64,000 nucleotides of DNA from Ridgeia piscesae (GCA_025642075.2 JAODUO010001765.1:27983-91982), one strand, 5' to 3'. Counted from the first letter of the stretch, positions 47,047 to 63,228 are shown. The notes: generated by a model from the letters alone, not told the origin. Program-made: numbers and translations.

Positions 47047-48490
47047 TTAACCTTTTTATTTACGACCCTGCGGATGCAGAAATACGTGATAAATTTGGTC
47101 AATATTGACGGGTAACGCATATGCTTACATTTCAAAAGAGCTAGAGGTATGTGATTTTGACGAAATGCGATGAGCATAACATAAGATTTCTGTGGTAGAG
47201 TTTCTTTATAATCAAACAAAAAACGTTAATATGGCACCAATTGGAAAATCAACTGTGCTCTGTGCCCACGAGCGAGGAGGGTTATGGCGATATTAAGGTG
47301 CCATTAGCCCATTACCCGATAAAAGAGTTCGCAAACGCATCAGCAGTATGCAGGTTGTTTGAACGTTTGTGAGGACAGGTGATGTTATGTTGTGTTATGT
47401 CACTAGAAGTTACGTTTTTGTTAAGCCAGTGCGGTTTTTCAGCTGTCAAAGTCCGAGGACACTGCGGTTCTTTGGCGTAGTGACACATATGTATTTTTAT
47501 TGGTGATATTATCACCAATAACTCACTGGTTTTAACATAAATTAAAGTTGCATTCAGACATAATTTCCCATTTTTAATGCATTTAGGAAAAGTGACCGAT
47601 ATTTGCTTATTAGTATACTTCCTACCGCATGTCCCACTTTGTGGTTTTATACGTTATTTGAACAAATATAAGTTTGCAACAAACAACTCTGGAGTTTCCC
47701 AAGAATTGATCTATTTTACCATCAGAACTCAACGAAAGTAAACGATGTCGCAAACAATGTCGTAAATGATACGCCCACGTGTTACCGATGATAAACACGC
47801 AGATACGTAAACAAATTAGATGCGTGGATGGTAAAGTCTGCTTTTGATTAAATATAAACACTGACATGGTATCTAAATATACGCGTAGTTATTTTGTAAA
47901 CACATAGGATTTGTTGTTTATGCCAATCTGATTGTTATAATAAACTTACTTGCCTAACGACAGTCAATACGTAGCCTGCGCGGCCACGGCATTGTCACTG
48001 AGTGACTGACTTGACGACTGGCACTGCAAGTGCAAGACATGGGGATGGATGCCGTCGGAGCAACAATCTAAGTAACTAAGATATTTCATAATCTATATTA
48101 GATAATTACAACAAACTCTGCTTACGTCATCATACATTACAATACATTCGACATTAAAACAGTAAATGGTTTGGAATATGGGTGGCAAAGCCAATCATTT
48201 AATTAAAAAAAAAAATGTATTTTCAATTATGCAAACACTCTGTTTCCAGAACATGAATCAGACGTGGTATTGGTGCAAAAAGAAAACACAGATAAGAATA
48301 TAAAGCCCAGAACTAGGTTAAACATTGGCAATATATGTTGGTAACCATTTTTGGGGGCTGAGTAATCTGCCCAGTCCCATTATTATTCTGCTTTCATTCG
48401 TTAATTTGGTTTGGTAGAAACATGGAAGACAAGGAAATGGGTGGTGATGAATCATTCCAAACAACATGAATGTTCAACACACAAGCACAT
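47047..48490. other. No gene seen
   Basis: Unique-looking AT-rich sequence with a small palindrome ATTGGTGATATTATCACCAA at 47500-47519. No coding segment could be supported. Confidence 0.45.
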
Positions 48491-48515
48491 GTGTGGATGC
48501 GTGCACACACACAGA

Positions 48516-48594
48516 CACCCACCCACACCACCCACCCACACCCACCCACCCACCCACACACACACACACCCACCCACCCACCCACCACCACACA

Positions 48595-48650
<56 letters not shown>
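48516..48650. repeat. (CACCCA)n/(CA)n microsatellite
   Basis: Compound CACCCA, CCCAC and CA repeats. The open frames on both strands are artefacts. Confidence 0.97.
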
Positions 48651-48651
<1 letters not shown>

Positions 48652-48819
48652 GTTGTGTATAAAATTTTAGTTTACCCGTTTTTGTGCATGATTTTTCACC
48701 TTGCATAGGCCTAACTGTTGTACTTGCATGTGGCACAACAAATTCTTCTAGCCGGATAACTAATTTTGTGCAGGTAGTCAATTATAATTGTCAATACTCA
48801 ATAACACTTTCATTTCACA

Positions 48820-49265
48820 TGGTTGTTTTCTGCTGGGCAAAAATAGGGCAGACAGTTGTGGTCACTGCCAGGGCTGAAAAGTGCGACAATAGAGAATACA
48901 TACCATGGATAGGCAAATTTGTCATTTTTATAGAATATGTTGTCAGTCTCCTTCTGTAACCTGTCTATATAACCATTTCTAAAATGTTTGCACACTGATG
49001 ACATTAAAACCGACAAGTCTGGAAATAGAGGAGCTTATGGGCAAGGTTAGTTTTCTGCCAGGCTGAAAGGTATTTCTGCCCTGCCAGTGCAGAAATAGGG
49101 CAGAACATTATTTCTGCCTGGCAGAAACGACAATAATACATGCCACCGATAGCATTTTATAGAATATGTTGTCAGACTTTTTCTTTACATGTCTACATAA
49201 CCATCTGTTCTAAATATGTTTACATATTGATGATTTTAAAGCCACAAAGACTTCCCCTCAAGGGG
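48820..49265 (+). repeat. Diverged tandem duplication, about 200-bp unit
   Basis: TTCTGC..GGCA(G)AAATAGGGCAGA, then CATTTTTATAGAATATGTTG, CTACATAACCAT or TATATAACCAT, and TTTGCACACTGATGA-ATT-AAA occur at 48828-49015 and again at 49035-49255. A tail fragment (GTTTGCACACTGATGATATT) recurs at 50047. Confidence 0.65.
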
Positions 49266-49844
49266 CATACTTTCCCGGTCAGAAACCTCTATCCAAAGTT
49301 AGAGGTAAAGGCTATAATCTATTGTTTATTAAACTAAGCCAGCAAATCCATAAAAAAATGCCTATGCTATCATCAGAAGAGACAATGCTAATGACTGCTA
49401 GGATTTTGTGAAGAAATGTGACAAGTCAACCCAACACAGTCTGGACATTACTGTGGCCTAGTGCCAATTTTGAGCCTGAGTAAAAACCTGTGGTCACTAT
49501 CAGGTGCTAATCCAACCTATGGGTCTGTGCAAACAAAAGTTGTGGTCACTGTCAGAGCCCAGAAGGACACCCGCTGCAACGTGTATTCTTCAGTAATTAG
49601 AACTGTTGGGTAAAAGACAGTTGGTATCAACGCACACACGGGTTGAGAGCAATTGGTGTGGTGAAAGTTGATTTGCGGTGAAGGTAACCAGTTTTGGCAG
49701 ACAGGAATATCGATATAGAAAAAAAAGTTGTTTTATGAGTTTCTGCAGAAACTAGGATGGAACGGTACTTCTGCCGCCCAGTTAGAAAGTATATAGCAAA
49801 ATAACACAAAGGTATACATTAATGGCATTAAGGGTAAACGTAAA

Positions 49845-49995
49845 TTCTTATATAGCACAGTAGCCAGTCCTCAGGACTACTCAAGACACTTACCACTACC
49901 TCCCTAGCAGACCTGATCAACCAAACGCTATCTCAACTTCTCTAGGAAGCATCCAGCCACACTGCAATTAGTGTGCGAAGGCTGCTCATACAAAA
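49845..49995 (-). mobile_element. Dispersed short repeat (SINE-like family)
   Basis: The reverse complement reads TATGAGCAGCCTTCGCACAC, TGCAGTGTGGCTGGATGCTTCC and TTGAGTAGTCCTGAGGACTG, then GCTACTGTGCTATATAAG, matching the copy at 22435-22630. Confidence 0.75.
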
Positions 49996-51381
49996 ATATA
50001 TAATATATAAGAAACAATACAATAATATAACCATTTTTTCTACAATGTTTGCACACTGATGATATTAAAACCGCAATAATATCTGAAAACAATACAGTAA
50101 ATTAATGAACTGCAAGACATGTATCTAAGTGTGTAATTTGTATGCTAGCCTCTGTAAGATAATAACATTGTAGATCATTGGCTGGCTATTGCACAGCTTT
50201 TCATATGCTGGAAATAAAGACTGAGTTGAGAAGCTACAGTTTATAATAAAAAGCAAGACCATAAAGATGATCAGTTATGATTAGTATTCAAACGTATGAT
50301 GACTTAGAAATGGTGTAATCAACTGTGACAAAGCTATTTTTAAATCTGCACTAAAATCATGATAACCATAACACCTGTAGATATAGTCATGGAGTCGATT
50401 ACTTTGCAGTGTAATATATTACTATTACACCTATACTTAATTTCCTTCATATTATTATTACATGATGAATAGAACATATTAATATTCAATTAATTAGATT
50501 TAGGAATTTATATTAAATATCATTATCAATAAAATGACATGACGATATGTTTCGGTCAATAAGCCCATGCCAGGGGTAATTTTGCACGGAGTGCAATACC
50601 TGTTGGGATCGAACCAACAACTAAAACCGATACATTAGCAGATACCATTGTTATAAACATACAATTTGTTAGATACATCTATTCCAATACTCCAAAAAGC
50701 AAGCTGATTATTTTTGTAAGACTATGGTAACTTCTCTCTTGGCCTAGGCATTGCATGGGTTAGTGTAACAGCATTATTGACTGATAACATATCGCAGCAA
50801 TAATGTGGAAACAAATTAATGAAGTGTTCTGAAGACTAATTCCAACAGACAGATTAATATAAGTTAGTAAAATAAAAAATTCACAAAATAATACAGTGCA
50901 TACTGGATGTGTCAAATTTGGAGGAATCCAATGTTGTCAGTTCAATTTGCTTGAAAGCTGTGCTTTCCCAATGCACACACCAAACTATTAGCCACACGAA
51001 AATAATGCAATGAGAGATATATAAAGTGAGAGTGTCTATCTAAATCATTTAAAAATCACTTTACCAATATGGTAATAGCCATTTTATACATACCTTAACA
51101 ATGTCCATGCACTGCAGTATACTGCATGGACATAAGTGAATCAGGGTCCATTATACTTACCGGTACACCATTGTGATGTACTCGTTAAGTCTCATAATTC
51201 ATATTAATAAGTATGTTCATCGTCTTCTTTTGGGAATCCAGTACCATCAGTATACGCTGATTTTGTGGAGAAGGGCTTCTACTGTTAGTTTTCTCCGAGG
51301 TTCTAATGGGGCTATAAATAAGCAGTGATACTTGTAGGCATGTATCCAAGAATGCCATGTCATTTGTGTTGGGAGAAGACC
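49996..51381. other. No gene seen
   Basis: AT-rich, with no open frame of note. Short fragments of neighbouring repeats occur (for example near 50047). Confidence 0.45.
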
Positions 51382-52170
51382 TGGCTAATGGATTTTCACA
51401 CAGATAAATGTGAAATTCTAAAGATTACAAATGACGTTAAACCCAACAACTCTGACTAGTATATTCATGATCACATATTATCCCTAGACATATACTACAA
51501 CCCTAAATCGAAGTAAGAGAAAATTAGACATTGACAAAGGGCGACCCATCCTGCATGGAGAACTGCTACACAACACTGGGAAGCACCTAGGCTTAAATAT
51601 CAATAGCAAACTGTCCTGGAACCACCAAGTAGATGCTGTTACAAATAAAGCCAATAGCACCCTTATCGTTCTTAGACATAACACCAGCAGATGCCCAAGA
51701 CCAGTCAAATTACACTGAATCTTATCAAACCTTTGTTAGACCAACACTTGAATACATTTCTATCACCTGGGACCCCACCACCAAACAAAACATCAACAAA
51801 CCTGAAATGGTGCAGAGGCGAGCCGCCAGACATGTACATAACGTATATAACTCTACACAGTGACTGGCTGCGCCACAGTAGTCCAACTGCAATGACCCAA
51901 AAACTGAATTGGCAGTCCCCAAAACACCATAGACACACATGCAGCTAGGCTCACTGAACCCAGGATCACTGTGATGTACGCAATTCTGCACGGGATAAGT
52001 TGACATCCCTCTGTACATACACCCAGCCAGCATGCACTCACTGACACTGTGCACCCAAAACAGTAAATGCTCCCTCTCAACTTGAGAGGGAGCATGTGTA
52101 TGATTTGAGACTCAAGCAGTGCCTGGAGGCTTGACAGCACTGACACAGGCAGTGACCGCTGATTTTAACC
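51382..52170 (+). pseudogene. CR1/Jockey-like LINE reverse transcriptase, C-terminal part
   Basis: Segments in shifting frames match the end of a non-LTR reverse transcriptase: WLMDFHTDKCEILKITNDVK, HLGLNINSKLSWNHQVDAVT, ANSTLIVLRHN, YQTFVRPTLEYISITWDP, EMVQRRAARHVHNVYNS and MTQKLNWQS. Several frame changes and stops make it nonfunctional. A 29-base palindrome (52067-52095) sits in its tail. Lying just upstream of a LINE 5' part in the same direction, it may be a second, earlier insertion of a related element. Confidence 0.8.
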
Positions 52171-52488
52171 CGCACTTGCACTTTTTCTATAAACATTTCA
52201 AACCATTATTATTTATTATTACTTGAACTAGCGCACACCACCCGTGAAATCTGCATATTTTACGGTAGTGGATTACTGAAAGAAGAAGGCTGAGCTGAGT
52301 AGCCACGTCTGACAGCCAAGCCAAAGTGAAGTCACACTCGTAGTCAAAGACGTGCTTTTAATATTGCAATGGAATGTCGTGTGTTGCGAGCTTGCCTTTA
52401 CGCCTCAGCATATACTTCGCAACGACTTTACGACACAAAGGTCTATCAAACATACCACATAAGTCAAGTTGACGATGAAAACAATGAG

Positions 52489-53754
<1,266 letters not shown>

Positions 53755-53759
53755 AAGGA

Positions 53760-56007
53760 ACATGATCGGTGTTATTTATTTTCGGTAACCATGGTCGGGA
53801 GGAGAGTAAACTCCTTTCGCTGTTGAAGCATTGGGAAATCAGACTTCCTCCTCCCCGAAATGGGTTACCCGCCGTTTTCTTCAACTGTCAGTTATTTTAA
53901 CCAGATGTGTTTCATATCTAATCTAAATGACTGGTTTATTGTTGACGGTGACCTTTTCGTCATTCGATGTATCATTTTGTTAAGTAATAAAACTGAAACT
54001 AATCAAACAAGTGGCATGCCTGTTGCTACTTTCAAAGCGTTGTTCAATCGAACGAAGCCTGTATGGACCTATAGATAGTAGACAAGATCGAAATGACGAC
54101 TCCCAAAATGCACCGTGACAACAATTATGCAAGTCTAGATCTTCAGGCAACCTACATTGAGTTTTGCTAAAATTCGACCCATTGAGAAGTAGGTACGTAT
54201 TAAGCCGTATTATAGTTCAGCGTGAATAATTATCCATTCGTTATAGTTAGCACCGCGAAATCCAAGATAAAAACCAGATCTGTTAGCAATACAATATTTC
54301 GGGGAGGGGTGAGAGAACCATCGGATCAATCGAGTTCAAAGAACAACGACTGCAGTTACTTATAACTAGTGCAACAAAGATGTACGCTGGACAGAACAAC
54401 GAGCACGACTACTTGGACTATGGTTATGCATCTTTGGACGGATTAGTCTCGCTTAACCGACTGTCGGTCGTCTGCGGAACTACGCCGAGAAGACACTCTG
54501 GCGATTTTACCTGAGTTTGAATGCTATCAGTGTGGGCTAGATAGTGCTGCCACCTCACGGATACTGGCTAATGCTGCCGTAATTCCGAGTTTATAAATAA
54601 CTACACGTATGTATTTGTAATTATTTTGTGTTAACGTAAGTTAAATTTTTAATATGTTTCTTACAATGCCACATTATCTTATATCAAGGCATACCTATTT
54701 AATTTGTTATTTCAAATTCAGCCTGAGAACCAATAAGCATCTCTACCCTAATCTGGGGTAAGGTCGCCCTTGCGGTTACAACTGCAGCCCATTAATTTAC
54801 CAGGCAGAGTTGAGGGGCTGAAAAGTCCTGCCACATCACAGAGCCTGGGTAATCGCGGCAATGGACGGATATATTTGGGTTCATAGGCCTACACCATACA
54901 CATGTCTAGGGAGCGTTGAAGGATAGATCGTCGCAATTATGCCTCTCAATGTTTTCATTAGAATAACGAAGTGCCTCCACCACATCTAGACGTTCCGCCA
55001 TGAACATTCTTCAGTTGTGAACGTCACCGCGAACAGGTATAAAAACACTACCTCTCCCTCCAATGCAGCGCCCCCGTCTTGTATTCCGATGTCAATATCC
55101 GACGACCGAGAAATTGGGAACGTCGCCGCGAATAATGTCAACATGTCCCATTTCGATGTCGTGTCATGTTGAAGTTACGGCTCAGCTCTCTTCACATTAC
55201 AGCACCTCCCGTATGTGCACACATGTTATTACAACTGCTCTATTTTACCAAAAATTAACTTTAAATAGATCAGTTACGAAAATGTATGCATATTTAATGC
55301 GTTCAGGTACTCCCAACGGAAATTCAAATTCCTTATAAAAATAAAGTATACGATACTTTATGAGCTGCTAGTTAATGTAATGTTTGGCAGTGGTCACCAT
55401 AACCGGGCCAAACCAGCATATGAGACGGTTCACCACCTCATACATGCATATCCGTCATAGCTGGGCCCGCTGACTATTTACGACGTTTCACAGCGGAATT
55501 ACTTCACCCCGACAGGGTATCACATCGGCAGTTTAGTGTACACACGCGACGACAGGGACACGTGTGCTCCCTCGATCGTCTCATAACTCCCCTTGCCCAT
55601 AATGAGTTTACTTAATCCCGTATTGGAATAAATAAGTAGGTTTCACCAAAATGTGTTTGAAAATAATATCGAGCCAAGTGATGTCAGTGGCGAAATGCAG
55701 CTATCGTCCTAACTAATCTTTGATTTACTGCCAAGTTTCTCCTAGATGCGAGAAATGTGTCGGGCACCGTGATGTGGTTGCATCCCATTGACCGACTACG
55801 ACGATGGGTCAGAAGACATTTCGACTTTCTGGTCTGGCCCATGTGAAAGTCTTACCCAAAGAATTGTTTTACTTAAAATTGTGAATAGCCATTTTGATGG
55901 AAAATTGGTACAAATAAAGCAGACACACCAGTAGATTAATTGCTACGATGTTTCTGCAGTATAATGACGCTTGTTAGGCAGTGTTTACTTAGCATAGCGA
56001 TGTTTTA
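53760..56007 (+). repeat. Unclassified repeat sequence in palindrome left arm
   Basis: Mirrored at about 60965-63060 and partly copied at 41127-41911, so the sequence exists in three places. No coding domain was recognised. The frames at 53860-54078 and 55063-55338 lack motifs. It could be the noncoding part of a larger retroelement or a nonautonomous transposon. Confidence 0.55.
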
Positions 56008-56165
56008 TATAGACAATGGTGGATATTTTTGTAGGAACAGTCTTTGTGCATTAACTGCAGCATGACTGAAAGCTTCCTAAAATGGATATGGTGTCCAATT
56101 CGAAGTACCTTATGCCAGGAAAATAAAGTGTTTTGAGAAGTCCTGAGCCTGAGGAGTGGCTACTG
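56008..56165 (+). mobile_element. Dispersed short repeat in left arm
   Basis: Reads ATAGACAATGGTGGATATTT, TTGTGCATTAACTGCAGCATG, AAAGTGTTTTGAGAAGTCCT, then GAGGAGTGGCTACTGCGCCA, matching the family copy at 22435-22630. Confidence 0.7.
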
Positions 56166-58486
56166 CGCCAACTCAACCAGAGGTCCCTGCGTGAAATATC
56201 ACTCACATGTGCACCCGTGATGAATGGTGACTACATGTACAATTACAGTACAAAATTCCAATTAGCTATAAAGTTATGGTTGATTGAATGTAGGACCAGG
56301 TATATTTGTTTGCAGTCACGACTACCGTTCTTGCATTTTTATGGTTTTGGAAGGCTAATAACATTATGAAATTATTTTAAAATAGCAAGGCACAAATTGC
56401 TGTAAAACCTAATTCCTACATGGAAAACTGGATTTTGAACTTCTTTTTATTGATGTGATAGTTTCAAAGTTACATACACCCACGGTTGGTGGTTTGTTTA
56501 CTCCTTAATTATATTTTTTCATGAATCTCCAAAAGAAAGTTGATCAGATTCAAGCTTACCATTAACGTGTTGCTGGGATCCAAAATATGACAAGACAATA
56601 ACATTATTTAAAAAATGCCCTTATGTCAAAGGTGATTTGTGATTTGGTTATTAATAATTATTGTATATAAACCTATAATTTGCCAAGTTTCAAAGTGTGG
56701 TCTCAGTTAATTCAACTTCAGATAATGTAATCTTGCTTCCCCTGTTTTCGCACTTCATGTCTGCAGTAATTATTTGTTATGATTTTGGAATGCTAATAAC
56801 TTTCTAAATTTTGTAGTTATTGTATTACAATTTGCTAAATAATCTAGTTTCCAAATGGAGAACTGGATTCGGAATTTATTGTTCCTATTTATGTAATAGT
56901 TTAGAGTCATAGACATCACTATTTGGACATTTATTCAATCAGGAATTAAATGTTTCAAGTTTTGGGGTATGATTACAACCTGATTTTCGTCAGATATACT
57001 AAATGTTATACCTGGTATACCTACAGGTGCTTGCTTCTTCATATCAAATAATATGATAATATTTGATTGTCATAATCAAATATAATATTTAAGTGTGGCC
57101 AAATATGACAAGAACATTTAAAATGTTACAAAATGCACTATTTCCAAAATTGATTTGACCATGTGGGCAATTACCTAGTTATTTATCCTTTCCTAAGATT
57201 AGCCTACATGTATTACCAGTATATTTGTCAAGTTTTAACTCGTCTTAATTGATTCAATTTGAAATAATTTTGTGTTCTTAGTACTCGAGAACAAGTTAAA
57301 CAACTCTATCAGTTAAATTAAAGAAATAAGTATTTTCCAGAAACAGTTATTGTTTTTATTAGCAAATTGCTTAAATTGTGTTAATTTTATAAAGCGCAAT
57401 TTCCAATAATATGCTCAAAGCGCAATACAAGCAATTAGAGTAAGATTTAAATGCATTGACAGCACTTCGTAAATAAAATAGGCTCAAATGTCAGTGAAAT
57501 GATTGGTAGTAGATCATATTTCAATGAATAGGATCACTCCCTACATCAAAACTGAATTTGCTGATATTTATTTTATTACAGAGGCTGTTTTATGTGGACA
57601 AATCCCCCAAGCATAGCCAGTCAACCAAGACACCCAGTGTTATAGGAATCAATCACAGTGATACTTCTCATTGTTTTGTGAGAATTGTTTGAATATTTAT
57701 ATATTCCATGTTAGATAATAATTCTTTTGATAAGACATATATTTATTTAGCAATTGATGAATAAAATAACTACTTTACTAGAAAATATAGATTTGTGCTT
57801 AATTAATAGTTGCCTTACGTGTTCTCGGATGCCAAACAGGGAATATAATCAACACATCATTATTTCAAGTTGAATGATTTCAGATCACAAGTTAAAACTT
57901 GGAAAATATACACGTATATTTATTATATTAAATATCATGTTTTAGGTAATTGCCTACATGGCCAAATCACCTCTGGCTTCAGGACATTTTTTAAACAATT
58001 TATATCTTCTTGTCTTATTTGGACCACAGCCACACGTGAATATTATGCTTAATCTGAAAAGCATTTTTAGAGAAGGACCTACAGGTATATCTTTCAAACC
58101 AGGTAATATATATATAATATATGATGAGTGATCAGATTGTATCCGATCCCGGAAACATGATTATTTTTTATTCTGGAGTGAACAAACGCCCAACTTCTGA
58201 AATTATCATATAAACAAAACCAAATAAGTTCAGAATCCAGTTTTCCGTATAGGAGTTACGTTACGTCGCATATTGTAGAATAATAATTTCAAAATTAATG
58301 TTATCTGCATTCCAAAATTCCATGTGTATATTACGCTTATTCCGACCAGCTTTCTTTTTGAGAACAAATGAAATTTCAAAACTCAAAATTACGGCATCAG
58401 GGCAGGTCATCACGATTACTTGTGATTGCGTCGCGACCTACTTCCATTTTAATCACTACAGGAACACATTATTAATCTGATCAATC
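56166..58486. other. AT-rich left arm next to palindrome centre
   Basis: No gene seen. The sequence contains loose internal repetition every 400-600 bp: variants of TTCCTACATGGAAAACTGGA TT..GAA and of a GGCAATTACCTA / GACCTACAGGTAT set recur at about 56415, 56855, 57020, 57170, 57945, 58080 and 58240. It may be a diverged tandem array. Confidence 0.5.
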
Positions 58487-60824
58487 AAGATGTGGATTGA
58501 TCAGATTAATAATGTGTTCCTGTAGTGATTAAAATGGAAGTAGGTCGCGACGCAATCACAAGTAATCGTGATGACCTGCCCTGATGCCGTAATTTTGAGT
58601 TTTGAAATTTCATTTGTTCTCAAAAAGAAAGCTGGTCGGAATAAGCGTAATATACACATGGAATTTTGGAATGCAGATAACATTAATTTTGAAATTATTA
58701 TTCTACAATATGCGACGTAACGTAACTCCTATACGGAAAACTGGATTCTGAACTTATTTGGTTTTGTTTATATGATAATTTCAGAAGTTGGGCGTTTGTT
58801 CACTCCGGAATAAAAAATAATCATGTTTCCGGGATCGGATACAATCTGATCACTCATCACATATTATATATATATTACCTGGTTTGAAAGATATACCTGT
58901 AGGTCCTTCTCTAAAAAAGCTTTTCAGATTAAGCATAATATTCACGTGTGGCTGTGGTCCAAATAAGACAAGAAGATATAAATTGTTTAAAAAATGTCCT
59001 GAAGCCAGAGGTGATTTGGCCATGTAGGCAATTACCTAAAACATGATATTTAATATAATAAATATACGTGTATATTTTCCAAGTTTTAACTTGTGATCTG
59101 AAATCATTCAACTTGAAATAATGATGTGTTGATTATATTCCCTGTTTGGCATCCGAGAACACGTAAGGCAACTATTAATTAAGCACAAATCTATATTTTC
59201 TAGTAAAGTAGTTATTTTATTCATCAATTGCTAAATAAATATATGTCTTATCAAAAGAATTATTATCTAACATGGAATATATAAATATTCAAACAATTCT
59301 CACAAAACAATGAGAAGTATCACTGTGATTGATTCCTATAACACTGGGTGGCTCGGTTTACTGGCTATGCTTGGGGGATTTGTCCACATAAAACAGCCTC
59401 TGTAATAAAATAAATATCAGCAAATTCAGTTTTGATGTAGGGAGTGATCCTATTCATTGAAATATGATCTACTGCAATCATTTCACTGACATTTGAGCCT
59501 ATTTTATTTACGAAGTGCTGTCAATGCATTTAAATCTTACTCTAATTGCTTGTATTGCGCTTTGAGCATATTATTGGAAATTGCGCTTTATAAAATTAAC
59601 ACAATTTAAGCAATTTGCTAATAAAAACAATAACTGTTTCTGGAAAATACTTATTTCTTTAATTTAACTGATAGAGTTGTTTAACTTGTTCTCGAGTACT
59701 AAGAACACAAAATTATTTCAAATTGAATCAATTAAGACGAGTTAAAACTTGACAAATATACTGGTAATACATGTAGGCTAATCTTAGGAAAGGATAAATA
59801 ACTAGGTAATTGCCCACATGGTCAAATCAATTTTGGAAATAGTGCATTTTGTAACATTTTAAATGTTCTTGTCATATTTGGCCACACTTAAATATTATAT
59901 TTGATTATGACAATCAAATATTATCATATTATTTGATATGAAGAAGCAAGCACCTGTAGGTATACCAGGTATAACATTTAGTATATCTGACGAAAATCAG
60001 GTTGTAATCATACCCCAAAACTTGAAACATTTAATTCCTGATTGAATAATGTCCAAATAGAGAAGTCTATGACTCTAAAACTATTACATAAATAGGAACA
60101 ATAAATTCCGAATCCAGTTCTCCATTTGGAAACTAGATTATTTAGCAAATTGTAATACAATAACTACAAAATTTAGAAAGTTATTAGCATTCCAAAATCA
60201 TAACAAATAATTACTGCAGACATGAAGTGCGAAAACAGGGGAAGCAAGATTACATTATCTCAAGTTGAATTAACTGAGACCACACTTTGAAACTTGGCAA
60301 ATTATAGGTTTATATACAATAATTATTAATAACCAAATCACAAATCACCTTTGACATAAGGGCATTTTTAAAATAATGTTATTGTCTTGTCATATTTTGG
60401 ATCCCAGCAACACGTTAATGGTAAGCTTGAATCTGATCAACTTTCTTTTGGAGATGCATGAAAAAATATAATTAAAGAGTAAACAAACCACCAACCGTGG
60501 GTGTATGTAACTTTGAAACTATCACATCAATAAAAAGAAGTTCAAAATCCAGTTTTCCATGTAGGAATTAGGTTTTACAGCAATTTGTGCCTTGCTATTT
60601 TAAAATAATTTCATAATGTTATTAGCCTTCCAAAACCATAAAAATGCAAGAACGGTAGTCGTGACTGCAAACAAATATACCTGGTCCTACATTCAATCAA
60701 CCATAACTTTATAGCTAATTGGAATTTTGTACTGTAATTGTACATGTAGTCACCATTCATCACGGGTGCACATGTGAGTGATATTTCACCCAGGGACCTC
60801 TGGTTGAGTTGGCGCAGTAGCCAC

Positions 60825-60965
60825 TCCTCAGGCTCAGGACTTCTCAAACCACTTTACTTTCCTGGCAGATACGGTACTTCGAATTGGACACCATATCCAT
60901 TTTAGGAAGCTTTCAGTCATGCTGCAGTTAATGCACAAAGACTGTTCCTACAAAAATATCCACCA
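60825..60965 (-). mobile_element. Dispersed short repeat in right arm
   Basis: Mirror image of the copy at 56008-56165, created by the palindrome and not by an independent insertion. Confidence 0.7.
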
Positions 60966-63066
60966 TTGTCTATATAAAACATCGCTATGCTAAGTAAACA
61001 CTGCCTAACAAGCGTCATTATACTGCAGAAACATCGTAGCAATTAATCTACTGGTGTGTCTGCTTTATTTGTACCAATTTTCCATCAAAATGGCTATTCA
61101 CAATTTTAAGTAAAACAATTATTTGGGTAAGACTTTCACATGGGCCAGACCAGAAAGTCGAAATGTCTTCTGACCCATCGTCGTAGTCGGTCAATGGGAT
61201 GCAACCACATCACGGTGCCCGACACATTTCTCGCATCTAGGAGAAACTTGGCAGTAAATCAAAGATTAGTTAGGACGATAGCTGCATTTCGCCACTGACA
61301 TCACTTGGCTCGATATTATTTTCAAACACATTTTTGGTGAAACCTACTTATTTATTCCAATACGGGATTAAGTAAACTCATTATGGGCAAGGGGAGTTAT
61401 GAGACGATCGAGGGAGCACACGTGTCCCTGTCGTCGCGTGTGTACACTAAACTGCCGATGTGATACCCTGTCGGGGTGAAGTAATTCCGCTGTGAAACGT
61501 CGTAAATAGTCAGCGGGCCCAGCTATGACGGATATGCATGTATGAGGTGGTGAACCGTCTCATATGCTGGTTTGGCCCGGTTATGGTGACCACTGCCAAA
61601 CATTACATTAACTAGCAGCTCATAAAGTATCGTATACTTTATTTTTATAAGGAATTTGAATTTCCGTTGGGAGTACCTGAACGCATTAAATATGCATACA
61701 TTTTCGTAACTGATCTATTTAAAGTTAATTTTTGGTAAAATAGAGCAGTTGTAATAACTTGTGAAATACGGGATCTGAATGTGAAGAGAGCTGAGCCTCT
61801 TCAACATGCCCGCATCGAAATGGGACATGTTAAAAGGGGCCGACGTTCCCAATTTCTCGGTCGTCTTTGACATCGGAATACAAGAGGGGGGGAGGGGGGG
61901 GTAGTGTTTTTATACCTGTTCGCGGTGACTTCACAACTGAAGAATGTTCATGGCGGAACTCTAGAGGGGTGGGGGCCCTTTCGTTATTCAATAAAACATT
62001 GAGGGCATAATTGCGACGATCTACCCTTAAACGCTCCCTAGACATTGTATGGTGTGGTATGAACCCAAATATACCCGTCCTTTTTTCCCCCTCAAAACCC
62101 CCTTTCCCTGCCGGGAAATTTAATGGGCTGCGTTTAACCGCAAGGGGTTAAGTAGTTTTTGGGCTCAGGCTGAATTTGAAATAACAAATTAAAAAGGGAT
62201 GCCTTGATATAAGATAATGTGGCATTGTAAGAAACATATTAAAAATTTAACTTACGTTAACACAAATAATTACAATACATACGTGTAGTTATTTATAAAC
62301 TCGGAATTACGGCAGCATTAGCCAGTATCCGTGAGGTGGCAGCACTATCGCCCCACTGTGCATTCAACTCGGTAAAATCGCCAGTGCTTCTCGGCGTAGT
62401 TCCGCGCGACCGACAGTCGGTTGCGAGACAACCGCCCAAAGATGCATAACATAGTCCAAGTAGTCGTGCTCGTTGTTGTCCAGCGTCATCTTTGTTGCAC
62501 TAGTTATAAGTAACTGCAGTCTTGTTCTTTGAACTCGATTGATCATTTCTCTCACCCCCCCCCAAATATTGTATTGCTAACGATCTGGTTTTTATCTTGG
62601 ATTTCGCGGTGCTAACTATAACGAATGGATAATTATTCACGCTGAACTATAATACGGCTTAATACGTACCTACTTCTCAATGGGTCGAATTTTAGCAAAA
62701 CTCAATGTAGGTTGCCTGAAGATCTAGACTTGCATAATTGTTGTCACGGTGCATTTTGGGATCGTCATTTCGATCTTTCTACTATCTATTCCATACAGGC
62801 TTCGTTCGATTGAACAACGCTTGAAAAGCAACGGGCCCATGCCACTTTTGATTAGTTTCAGTTTTTCTTAACAAAATGATAATCAATGACGAAAAGTCCG
62901 TCAACAATAAACCAGTCTTTTGAGTTTGAAACATTGGGAAAATAACGTTGAAAAACGGCGGACCCCTTTCGGGGAGGAGGAGTCGATTTCCCAATGCTTC
63001 AACAGCGAAAAGTTTACTCTACTCCCGACCATGTTACCGAAAAAAAATAACACCGATCAGTTCCTT

Positions 63067-63119
63067 AGAGAGAGAAGAGGGGGAGAGAAAAGAGGAGAAG
63101 AAGAGAAGAGAGAGAGAGA

Positions 63120-63167
<48 letters not shown>

Positions 63168-63228
63168 AAGAGAAGAAGAGAGAGGAGAAGAAGGGGAGAG
63201 AGAGAGAGAGAGAGAAGAGAGAGAAAGA
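63067..63228 (-). repeat. (GA)n microsatellite, degraded mirror of 53551-53750
   Basis: GA repeats broken by many GG and AAG changes, unlike the nearly pure CT run in the left arm. Confidence 0.93.

Noticed and set aside
52067..52095. 14-bp-arm hairpin as a terminator
   Set aside because: It lies within decayed LINE coding sequence; hairpin terminators are not expected in a eukaryote.
58298..58683. Identical 60-codon frames on opposite strands as a duplicated gene
   Set aside because: They are identical only because they mirror each other at the palindrome centre; no domain is recognisable.
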